This document shows positions 8,827-16,574 of a stretch of DNA of 64,000 nucleotides, in pieces; positions within the stretch are counted from its first letter, which is position 1, and each line of letters begins with the position of its first letter. Made by a program: the position numbers and the translations under genes. This DNA comes from Xanthomonas phaseoli pv. phaseoli (GTDB lineage: Bacteria > Pseudomonadota > Gammaproteobacteria > Xanthomonadales > Xanthomonadaceae): assembly GCA_022749655.1 (NCBI GenBank), contig CP094243.1, positions 1,798,001-1,862,000 of the forward strand, read 5' to 3'. Below the pieces are notes generated by a model that ran no database searches, had not been told where the DNA came from, and was given only the letters and a program-made list of their open reading frames with translations.

Positions 8827-9696
8827 TCATCTGCGAATTTTTTGCCCGGTCGCGGCGGACTTTTCGCCGGCAAACGGGTTGAGCTTGCGGATGGCCCACG
8901 GGTATTTCGGCCAGTTGCCGGTCAGCCACGGGTGCTGCGGGTCGTTGAGCTCCAGCACGCGGCGTGCGTCGGCTGCCAAGGTCTTGTTGCCCAGGTGTGT
9001 GTAGGCCTCGGCCAGCACCGCGACCGCGTCGTACTGGAAGGCGCTCTGCGGATAGGTTTCGAGCAGGTAGTTGGCACGGCCGGCGGCCGACACCCAGGCA
9101 TCGCGGCGCAGGTAGTACAGCGCGTTGTCCAATTCATGCTGGGCGAAGATGTCGCGCAGCTCGATCATCCGCTTGCGTGCGTCGGCGGCGTAACGGCTGT
9201 TCGGGTAGCGATCGGTGACGGTATTGAAATCGTTGTAGGCCTGCTGCGGCGAAGACAGGTCGCGGCGGCTCGGGTCCAGCGACCACACGCGGCGCAGGAA
9301 CACCGTGTCGCGGTTGCTGTTGGCCAGCCCGCGCAGGTAGTACAGATACGAGATGTTGCGGTGCGTCGGGTAGGTCCGGATGAAGCGGTCGACGCTGGAG
9401 ACGGCGTCGTCATGCTTACCGGCCTTGTATTGGGCGTAGGCGGTTTCGATCATCGCCTGCTCGGTGTACGGGCCATACGGGTACTGGGCGATCAGCCGCT
9501 TGTAGCTGGCTTCGGCGCCGGCCCAGTTGCCTTTCTCCATCAGGTTATGACCCTTGCCGTAGAGCTGCTCGACCGGCATGCCCTCGTCGGGATTCTTGTC
9601 CTTGGCGCCGCGGTGGCAGCCGGTGACGACGAACGCCATGACCAGCATGAGGGCAATCAGGCGCGCAGGCGCGGAAAACGTGGACCGTCGGATCAT
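8827..9696 (-). CDS. bamD: Outer-membrane assembly lipoprotein BamD
   Basis: Essential lipoprotein of the BAM complex that inserts beta-barrel proteins into the outer membrane. 289 aa. A signal peptide ends in a lipobox (VVTGC) with the lipidated cysteine at residue 27. TPR-like helices follow, with conserved stretches [40 protein letters not shown] and [20 protein letters not shown]. Divergent from rluD, the usual arrangement in gamma-proteobacteria. Confidence 0.96.
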   Translation of the reverse strand: MIRRSTFSAPARLIALMLVMAFVVTGCHRGAKDKNPDEGMPVEQLYGKGHNLMEKGNWAGAEASYKRLIAQYPYGPYTEQAMIETAYAQYKAGKHDDAVSSVDRFIRTYPTHRNISYLYYLRGLANSNRDTVFLRRVWSLDPSRRDLSSPQQAYNDFNTVTDRYPNSRYAADARKRMIELRDIFAQHELDNALYYLRRDAWVSAAGRANYLLETYPQSAFQYDAVAVLAEAYTHLGNKTLAADARRVLELNDPQHPWLTGNWPKYPWAIRKLNPFAGEKSAATGQKIRR

Positions 9697-9816
9697 GGGT
9701 CTGGGCAGGACGCATCAGGAAAACGAAAGGGCGATGATAGCCTAGTGGCCTGTCCGGCGACTGACTCCTGCTGCCCGGACCCTCAAATTCCCGTTTTTGC
9801 CCGAGTACCCGTGTCC

Positions 9817-10812
9817 ATGTCCGACCCTTCTGCCGACCCCGCCGACCCGTCCATTCGTCAGGCCGTCGTGCCCGACAGCGCCGCAGGACGGCGTTTCGAC
9901 GCGGTGCTGGCCGAACTGTTCCCCGAATTCTCGCGCTCGCGGTTGTCGGAGTGGATCAAGTCCGGCGACGCGCTGCTGGACGGCGAAATGGCGCGCCCGC
10001 GCGACACCTTGCGCGGCGGCGAGAACGTGCAGCTGCAGGTGGTGCTGGAAACCCAGACCCACGCCGCGCCGCAGGACATCCCGCTGAGCGTGCTGTACGA
10101 AGACGAGCAGGTACTGGTGATCGACAAGCCGGCCGGCCTGGTGGTGCATCCGGGCGCCGGCAACCCGGACGGCACCCTGGTCAATGCGCTGCTGTTCCGC
10201 GACCCGGCGCTGGCCTCGGTGCCGCGCGCCGGGGTGGTGCATCGCCTGGACAAGGACACCAGCGGCGTCATGGTGGTGGCGCGCACCGTGCAGGCGCAGA
10301 CCGCGCTGGTGGAGCAGCTGTCCGCGCGCGAGGTGCATCGCCAGTATCTGGCCGTGGTGGTGGGCGCGCTGGTCTCCGGCGGCACCGCCAATGCCCCGAT
10401 CGACCGCCACCCGCGCGACCGGCTGAAGATGGCGGTGCGCGACGACGGCCGCGATGCGGTCACCCATTACCGCCTGCGCGAGCGCTTCCGTGCGCACACC
10501 GCGCTGGAATGCCGGCTCGAAACCGGGCGTACCCACCAGATCCGCGTGCACATGGCGCACCTGAAATCGCCGATCGTCGGCGATCCGCTGTACGGCGGCG
10601 CGCTCAAGCTGCCCAAGGGCGCCACCGATGAGCTGGTGCATGAACTGCGCACCTTCAAGCGCCAGGCGCTGCACGCCGAAACCCTGGAATTCCTGCATCC
10701 GGTCAGCGGCGAGCCGGTCCGCGCCAGCGCGCCGGTGCCGGCCGATCTGCAGCGCCTGATGACCGTGCTGCGCGAAGACAGCGCACGCGCCGCCCAGCTG
10801 GCACGCCGCTGA
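9817..10812 (+). CDS. rluD: 23S rRNA pseudouridine synthase RluD
   Basis: Isomerises uridines in helix 69 of 23S rRNA (1911, 1915 and 1917 in E. coli). 331 aa. An N-terminal S4 RNA-binding domain ([22 protein letters not shown]) precedes the RluA-type catalytic domain, with catalytic Asp145 in [11 protein letters not shown] and [16 protein letters not shown] 9817 is preferred; an in-frame GTG lies at 9811. One base separates its stop from pgeF, as in many gamma-proteobacteria. Confidence 0.96.
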   Translation: MSDPSADPADPSIRQAVVPDSAAGRRFDAVLAELFPEFSRSRLSEWIKSGDALLDGEMARPRDTLRGGENVQLQVVLETQTHAAPQDIPLSVLYEDEQVLVIDKPAGLVVHPGAGNPDGTLVNALLFRDPALASVPRAGVVHRLDKDTSGVMVVARTVQAQTALVEQLSAREVHRQYLAVVVGALVSGGTANAPIDRHPRDRLKMAVRDDGRDAVTHYRLRERFRAHTALECRLETGRTHQIRVHMAHLKSPIVGDPLYGGALKLPKGATDELVHELRTFKRQALHAETLEFLHPVSGEPVRASAPVPADLQRLMTVLREDSARAAQLARR

Positions 10813-10813
10813 G

Positions 10814-11635
10814 ATGTCCCAGGCTGCGCCTTTCATCCTGCCGGCCGACTGGCCGGCGCCACCGCGCATCCGTGCGCTGACCACGCTGCGTCACGGCCTG
10901 GGCGGCTCGCTGCCGCCGTTCGACACGCTCAACCTTGGCAACCGCAACAGCGCCGAAGGCGATGTGCCCGAGCAGGTGGAGCGCAACCGGGCACTGCTGG
11001 CCGCGGCACTGCAGCTGCCGAGCTCGCCGCAGTGGTTGCGGCAGGTGCACGGCGTGGACGTGGTGCGGCTGGATGCACCGCCCACGGCACCCGATTCCAC
11101 CGACCGCGCGGCGGATCTGCCGCCAGGGGCGCACGAACCGGTTGCCGATGCTGCTGTGACTTCGGTGCCTGGCGTGGTACTGGCAATCCTCACGGCCGAT
11201 TGCCTGCCGGTCGTGTTCGCTGCCGTCGATGGCAGCGAGGTCGCTGCTGCGCATGCCGGTTGGCGCGGGCTGGCCGACGGTGTGCTGGAGCGCAGCGTGG
11301 CGGCGATGCGGACGCCACCGCAACGTCTGGTGGCCTGGCTGGGTCCAGCCGCGGGGCCTCAGGCGTATGAAATCGGCGAGGACGTGTTCGGCGCCTTCGT
11401 TGCGCACGATGCACAGGCGCAACACGCGTTTGTCGCCACGCGTCCGGGGCACTGGCGGGTGGATCTGTATGCGTTGGCACGTCAGCGGCTGCAGCGGGCC
11501 GGTGTGCCGGCCGATGCGGTCCATGGCGGCGGGTTGTGCACCATTTCCGAGCCGCAGCGGTTCTTCTCGCATCGCCGCGATCGCCGCGATCGCCGCAGCG
11601 GACGCATGGCCACGTTGGCCTGGATCGCGCCCTGA
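10814..11635 (+). CDS. pgeF: Peptidoglycan editing factor PgeF / laccase-domain purine nucleoside phosphorylase (YfiH family)
   Basis: 273 aa, the usual length of the YfiH/PgeF family. The E. coli member edits misincorporated amino acids in peptidoglycan precursors; other members show purine nucleoside phosphorylase or adenosine deaminase activity. Copper/zinc ligands are visible in WLRQVHGVDV, LTADCLPVV and AAHAGWRGLADG. Near the C-terminus the family motif FFSHRR-(D)-GRMATLAW is stretched to HRRDRRDRRSGR by an in-frame micro-repeat (cgccgcgat). Start ATG 10814, coupled to rluD. Confidence 0.93.
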   Translation: MSQAAPFILPADWPAPPRIRALTTLRHGLGGSLPPFDTLNLGNRNSAEGDVPEQVERNRALLAAALQLPSSPQWLRQVHGVDVVRLDAPPTAPDSTDRAADLPPGAHEPVADAAVTSVPGVVLAILTADCLPVVFAAVDGSEVAAAHAGWRGLADGVLERSVAAMRTPPQRLVAWLGPAAGPQAYEIGEDVFGAFVAHDAQAQHAFVATRPGHWRVDLYALARQRLQRAGVPADAVHGGGLCTISEPQRFFSHRRDRRDRRSGRMATLAWIAP

Positions 11636-11637
11636 GC

Positions 11638-12162
11638 GTGCCGTTGTTCGCACAGGTGCTGGGGCAGGCCGCGTTCGCGCAACTGCCTGCGCCGGTGCGC
11701 GCGCTGCATTCGGTGCAGCAGCGGCAGACCTTCGCCGGCCGGGCGAGGATTGAACGCGGCGCGCATGCGCTGGTCCCGCTACTGGCGTTGCTGAGCCGTT
11801 TGCCGCGCAGTGGCGAGGTGGCGGTGGAAGTGGATTTTCTGACCGACGCGCACGGCGAGCGCTGGCATCGGCGTTTTGACGGCATGCCGATGCATTCGCG
11901 GCTATGGCGCCATGGCGACCGCTTGCGCGAACACCTGGGCGCGGTGCGCTTTGAATTTTCGCTGCAGGCCGATGCGCAATCGTTGTATTGGCAAGCCACC
12001 GGCGTGTGGGCGTTCGGGATGATTCGGTTGCCTGCCCGCTGGTTCCGGCAGGTGCGCTGCCGCGAGCATGCCGACGGCGGCCGTTACGGGTTTCTGGTGG
12101 ACGTGCAGTTGCCGCTGGTAGGACCGTTCATTCGTTATGAGGGCTGGCTTGAACCGCGCTGA
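11638..12162 (+). CDS. DUF4166 domain protein
   Basis: 174 aa from a GTG start at 11638, two bases after the pgeF stop; no ATG lies close by in frame. It resembles the DUF4166 family of unknown function: PLFAQVLGQAAFAQLPAPVR, HSVQQRQTFAGRARIERG, an internal WHRRFDGMPMHSRLW, and a C-terminal RYEGWLEPR. No signal peptide. Its 3' end overlaps the next gene by 26 bases, so rluD, pgeF, this gene and the DCC gene look like one transcript. Confidence 0.8.
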   Translation: MPLFAQVLGQAAFAQLPAPVRALHSVQQRQTFAGRARIERGAHALVPLLALLSRLPRSGEVAVEVDFLTDAHGERWHRRFDGMPMHSRLWRHGDRLREHLGAVRFEFSLQADAQSLYWQATGVWAFGMIRLPARWFRQVRCREHADGGRYGFLVDVQLPLVGPFIRYEGWLEPR

Positions 12163-12583
12163 TCAATCGCCTGTCGCGCCGCCTGCGGCGCAGGCCACCA
12201 TCGTCTTCGATGGCGTGTGCCTGCTCTGCAATGGCTGGGTCAAATTCCTGCTGCGCCACGATCGGCGTGGGCGCTATCGCTTTGCCGCCATGCAGGGGCA
12301 AGCCGGGCGCGCACTGTTGCAGCAGCACGGCCTGGACCCGGACGACCCTTTGTCGTTTCTCCTGGTGGACGCCACCGGTGCCTGGACCGATAGCGACGCG
12401 ATCGTGCGCGTGCTTGCGGGATTGGGCGGGCTCTGGCGGCTGAGTGGGGCGCTGCGCCTGGTCCCGCGTCGCGTGCGCGATCTCGGCTACCGGCTGATCG
12501 CACGCAATCGTTACCGCTGGTTCGGTCGCAGCGATCACTGCCTGCTGCCCACGCCCGAGCAGCACGCGCGGTTTCTGGACTGA
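12137..12583 (+). CDS. DCC-family thiol-disulfide oxidoreductase-like protein (DUF393)
   Basis: 148 aa. The signature IVFDGVCLLCNGWVKFLL places the D-G-V-C-x-x-C motif at residues 25-31, as in the DCC (DUF393) family, predicted to have a thioredoxin-like fold. Further family features are FAAMQGQAGRALL, SFLLVDATG and the C-terminal YRLIARNRYRWFGRSDHC. Start ATG 12137, inside the DUF4166 gene. Substrate unknown. Confidence 0.88.
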   Translation: MRAGLNRADQSPVAPPAAQATIVFDGVCLLCNGWVKFLLRHDRRGRYRFAAMQGQAGRALLQQHGLDPDDPLSFLLVDATGAWTDSDAIVRVLAGLGGLWRLSGALRLVPRRVRDLGYRLIARNRYRWFGRSDHCLLPTPEQHARFLD

Positions 12584-14655
12584 CGCAGTGCGCCCGGCAT
12601 CGGGGCACTGGCCTGAGGTGCGCTGCATCGCATTGCGATGCAATTCAATGCGAACCTACGCCGGGACGAGGCGATGCGGCGCATCGCTCGGCTGCCCTCA
12701 GCAGCGCAGCTGTTGATGGATGGCATTTCCGCCCAAACCCGGTCGCGCCCGGGTGCGCTCCTACGAATCGCTGCGCATGCCGGGCTTATGCCGCGTTGTG
12801 GAAGCTGGCGCGCGCGAGGTTGGAGGTGCCCGGGCGGGTGTCGGATTGCAGGCGGAAGATCGAGACCGCATCGGCCAGTTCCACCGCCTGTTCTTCCAGG
12901 CTGCGCGCGGCGGCGGTGGCTTCTTCCACCAGCGCGGCGTTGCGTTGGGTGACCTCGTCCAACTGCGCGACCGTGCGGTTGACCTGCTCGATGCCACTGG
13001 ACTGCTCGGCGCTGGCCGAGGTGATCTCGCTCATGATGTCGGTGACGTGTTTGACCGAGCCGACGATCTCGCGCATGGTCGCGCCGGCGCGGTGCACCAG
13101 GCCCGAACCCAGCTCCACCTTGTCGGTGGAGTCGGCGATCAGCGTCTTGATTTCCTTGGCTGCATCGGCCGAGCGCCGCGCCAGGGCACGCACTTCCGAG
13201 GCGACCACCGCAAAACCGCGGCCCTGTTCGCCGGCACGTGCGGCTTCCACTGCGGCATTGAGTGCCAGGATGTTGGTCTGGAACGCGATGCCGTCGATCA
13301 CCCCGATGATCTCGCCGATCTTGCGCGAGGCGGTGCTGATCTGGCCCATGGTGGCGACCACCTCGTCCATCACCTGGCCGCCGCTCTGCGCCACGTCGCC
13401 GGTGCCGACGACCAGGCGATTGGCCTGCAGCGCGCTCTCGGCGTTCTGCTTCACGGTGGAGGTGAGTTCTTCCATCGAGCTGGCGGTTTCTTCCAGATTG
13501 GCCGCCTGTTGCTCGGTGCGCTCGGAAAGATCCATGTTGCCGGCGGCGATTTCCACCGCGGCCTGGCGGATGGTGTCCGACGCGGTCTGGATGCCGCCGA
13601 TGATCTCGGTCAGGCGGGTGACGGTCTGGTTGGTGTCGTCGCGCAAGCGCGCGAAGATACCGTGCGCATCGCCATCCACACGCTGGGTGAAGTCGCCCTC
13701 GGCCAGCGCACCGATCACGCGCGCCAGTGCGGCCAGGTGGGTTTCCACCGAGTCGTAGATGCGGTTGATGCCCTGTGCCAGGGTCAGCAGCACACCGTCC
13801 ATGCCGTCGATCTGCATGCGGCGGCTGAAATCGCCGGCGGAGGCGGCGTCGATGATCTGGATCAGTCCCTGCTCGGCATTGACCTGCGCGGTGACGTCCA
13901 TCCACTGCGCGATGGTGCCGAGCTTGGTGCCGTCGGCGGCGATGATCGGGCTGTACACGAAGTCGATCTGGCGGCCGAAGAACGGCGCACGCACGGCCTT
14001 GGAGGCATTCAACGCGCGCATGCGGTCGATCGCGGCCTGGCTGTCGGGATAGATGTCGCCGATGCTGCCGCCGACGAAGCCTTCGGCATGGAAGCTGGGA
14101 CGGAAGCTCTGTACATCCGGCTCGATCAGCTTGAGCATGGCGAGCAGTTTGCGGTTGGCAAACAGCACCTGGCCATCGTCGTCGGCGATGCGGATCATGG
14201 TGTCCAGATCGTCCAGCGCCTTGATCACGAACTGGCCATGGCGCAGGCCTTGCTCCATCACGTCGATGCGGATGGCGAGCTTGTCCTGGGCATCCTGCAA
14301 CGCATGCAGCAACGGCGCGAGGTCGCCGGAGGCGTTGCGCAGGTCCAGCCGCTGGGTGCGTCCTTCGCCGATCGCCACCGCCGCGCGCATTGCCTGCTGC
14401 AACTGGCCGTCGTGACGCCGGCGCGACCACCACCAGAGCCCGGCGCTTGCCGCGCCCAACACCAGCAGGGCGGGCAGCACGCGTCCGAGTCCGCTCAGGA
14501 AGCCGCCGGGTACCAGCGTGGCGGCATAGCAGGCCAGCAACGCCAGCAGCGCGATATGTGCAGCGGCGGGCAGCCATGCGGTCCAGGGGTAATCCCCCGC
14601 CCATTAGCAGACGCCAGAAGTGGAATTTTCTCGTATCCTTTCTCGAGGAGGTTCC

Positions 14656-14922
14656 ATGAAGAAGTCCCGCTTTACCGACAGCCAGATCATCGCCGTGCTC
14701 AAGCAGGCCCAGGCCGGTGCGCCCGTGCCGGAGCTGTGCCGCGAGCACGGCATCAGCTCGGCCACGTTCTACAAGTGGCGCAGCAAGTTCGGCGGCATGG
14801 ACGTGTCCATGGTCGCGCGCATGAAGGAGCTGGAGGAGGAGAACCGCCGGCTCAAGAAGATGTACGCCGAGGCGCAGCTCAGTACCGACCTGCTGAAGGA
14901 AGCGCTCGCAAAAAAATGGTGA
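14656..14922 (+). CDS. IS3-family transposase OrfA
   Basis: 88 aa, the helix-turn-helix subunit that binds the element ends. Visible are [19 protein letters not shown], then the recognition helix region [20 protein letters not shown] and a leucine-zipper-like tail ([20 protein letters not shown]). Start ATG 14656 behind GAGGAGG. The 3' end carries seven As (14910-14916), a slippery site where a -1 shift would fuse it to OrfB, the usual way of making the IS3 transposase. Confidence 0.95.
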   Translation: MKKSRFTDSQIIAVLKQAQAGAPVPELCREHGISSATFYKWRSKFGGMDVSMVARMKELEEENRRLKKMYAEAQLSTDLLKEALAKKW

Positions 14923-15743
14923 GGCCATCTCAGCGACGCGAGATGGCCCAATCGGCGGTCACGAGCGGGCGCACGAACATCCGCCACGCCTGCCAGGCCT
15001 TCGCGGTGAGCCAGACCTGCTTCCGCTACCAGGCCAAGGCCAGCGAGCAGAACGCCCGGATCGCCGACTGGCTGATCCGGTTGACGACCGCCCATCGCGA
15101 CTGGGGCTTTGGCCTGTGCTACCTGTACCTGCGCAACGTGAAGGGCTTTGGCTGGAATCACAAGCGGGTCTACCGGATCTACCGCGAGCTGGAGTTGAAC
15201 CTGCGGATCAAGCCGAGGAAGCGGCTGGTGCGTGAGCGGCCCGAGCCTCTGGCGGTGCCGGAGGCTATCAACCAGGTCTGGTCGATGGACTTCATGCACG
15301 ACCAGTTGGCCGACGGCCGCAGCTTCCGGCTGTTCAATGTGCTCGACGACTTCAATCGCGAGGGGCCGGGGATCGAGGTGGATCTGTCGCTGCCGTCAGC
15401 CCGTGTGATCCGATCGCTGGAGCAGATCATCGAGTGGCGCGGCAAGCCCGCCGTGATCCGCTGCGACAACGGCCCTGAATACATCAGTGGCGCGTTGCTG
15501 TCCTGGGCGCAGCGGCATGGTATCCGGGTCGAGCACATCCAGCCGGGCAAGCCACAGCAGAACGCCTACGTTGAACGCTACAACCGCACCATCCGCTACG
15601 CCTGGCTCGCCCAAACCCTGTTCGACACCATCGACCAGGTGCAGGACAAAGCCACCCGCTGGCTATGGACGTACAACCACGAGCGTCCGAATATGGCGCT
15701 CGGCGGCATCACGCCTGCCATGAAGTTGGCGATGGCCGCTTAG
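14916..15743 (+). CDS. IS3-family transposase OrfB (DDE integrase core)
   Basis: 275 aa if read from ATG 14916; in practice probably expressed as an OrfAB fusion by -1 slippage on the A7 run. The rve integrase core shows the DDE triad at D125 (WSMDFMHDQ), D184 (IRCDNGPEY) and E220 ([12 protein letters not shown]), with the typical 35-residue spacing between the last two. The C-terminal [11 protein letters not shown] and GGITPAMKL motifs are intact. Nothing looks inactivated, so the element may be active. Confidence 0.95.
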   Translation: MVRPSQRREMAQSAVTSGRTNIRHACQAFAVSQTCFRYQAKASEQNARIADWLIRLTTAHRDWGFGLCYLYLRNVKGFGWNHKRVYRIYRELELNLRIKPRKRLVRERPEPLAVPEAINQVWSMDFMHDQLADGRSFRLFNVLDDFNREGPGIEVDLSLPSARVIRSLEQIIEWRGKPAVIRCDNGPEYISGALLSWAQRHGIRVEHIQPGKPQQNAYVERYNRTIRYAWLAQTLFDTIDQVQDKATRWLWTYNHERPNMALGGITPAMKLAMAA

Positions 15744-15850
15744 CTCCACTTCTGGCGACCGCTAGAAGTGGGGATTACCCAGGTAGCGCGCGCAACGTGC
15801 CGACCGGCAGGCGGTTGGGCAACGGGGGCGGCATCGTGTGCAAGCGACAT

Positions 15851-16391
15851 AGGCTGAGTCCAGCTGGGTGATCTGAGAAGGGGGCGGTATCGGCAGTCCA
15901 TGGCCCGCAATGGTGGTATCGGCGGCTGAGTCCGAATCATGATGATGTGAAGGCGCCGTTCGTCGGAATGTGGCAACCAAGTCCCGAAATGGCGGGATAT
16001 CATTGATATGGAAGCGATTTCAGTTCGCCAGGGTATGTGCGTCGGGTGCGATCAAATGCGCCCACGCGTCAATTTGATTGTAAATTCCGCGTGAAAAATC
16101 CCTGTGCGTGCCGAATGCCCGGCAATGTCGGCGAGCTGCGATTTGGGGTGGACAAACCCCTCCTGGGAATGGTGCTGGTTGGCTTGTCGACCTGCGCGGG
16201 CTCTGGATTGGCACCCACACAGGCCTTTGGCTGCTGCATGGGGGCGCCGGCCTCGGAGGTTGGCGTGGATCCGGACGTCCGCGACGCAGGTTTGACAGCC
16301 AACGCACGTCGGTCGCGCGTCTTGCGCTGGGCCGACAGCCTCGGCTTGGCCCCCACAAGCCTTGGCCGCACCTGGATGCGCGCGCACAAAA
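15851..16391. other. Intergenic region upstream of the disrupted chemoreceptor
   Basis: This stretch separates the chemoreceptor start (15850) from the 3' side of the PQQ dehydrogenase. Short open frames exist on both strands but none has a domain or a good start. It should hold the promoter of the chemoreceptor; no clear element could be assigned. Confidence 0.4.
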
Positions 16392-16419
16392 AAACCGGCC
16401 GCCTCGCGACGACCGGTTT
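16388..16419 (-). terminator. Rho-independent terminator (minus strand), downstream of PQQ dehydrogenase
   Basis: Read on the minus strand, AAACCGGTCG-TCGCGAGG-CGGCCGGTTT (one mismatch) runs into a tract of seven T residues (16388-16394). It lies about 160 bases past the dehydrogenase stop, the nearest upstream gene on that strand. Confidence 0.8.
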
Positions 16420-16430
16420 GATTGATGCGT

Positions 16431-16451
16431 CCGTCGGCCCTGGGCCGACGG
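16431..16451. repeat. Perfect 21-bp GC-rich palindrome
   Basis: CCGTCGGCCC-T-GGGCCGACGG is a perfect inverted repeat with a one-base centre. It lies between the dehydrogenase stop and the terminator. With no T-run it could be a protein-binding site, a cruciform or an accessory terminator stem. Confidence 0.6.
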
Positions 16452-16574
16452 CAGGTTGCCTATGCGCCAGCACGCAGCCAGGCGGGTGAGGCGCAGCGGC
16501 CGATGCAGTGCAGACTGCATGCGCTGATGCGCCTCAGCGCACTGCCTGGCCGCATGGTGCGTGGAGCGCGGCCG

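Larger units (their letters stand above)
14588..15779 (+). mobile_element. IS3-family insertion sequence (IS407-group-like), complete
   Basis: 1192 bp, bounded by GGTAATCCCC at the left and its inverse GGGGATTACC at the right; a second shared inner block (CGCCAGAAGTGGA) lies at both ends in inverted orientation. The 4-bp direct repeat cagg flanks it at 14584-14587 and 15780-15783, consistent with a target duplication of the size seen in the IS407 group. It carries orfA and orfB with a run of seven A residues at the junction. Ends and duplication are read directly; the subgroup is inferred from the protein sequence and target length. Confidence 0.9.
12786..15850 (-). pseudogene. Methyl-accepting chemotaxis protein disrupted by IS3-family insertion
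   Basis: Chemoreceptor that would signal to CheA/CheW. The coding parts are complement(12786-14587) and complement(15784-15850), separated by the insertion sequence. Removing the element and one 4-bp target copy restores a single 622-aa frame. It begins MSLAHDAAPVAQPPAGRHVA, has hydrophobic segments at about residues 24-60, a PAS-like domain ([15 protein letters not shown]), HAMP-like linkers and the signalling hairpin tip ([20 protein letters not shown]). The break falls at about codon 23, just before the first membrane segment. The remaining 584-codon frame could be expressed only from a new start, and the insertion reads against it. The intact body suggests a recent event. Confidence 0.93.
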
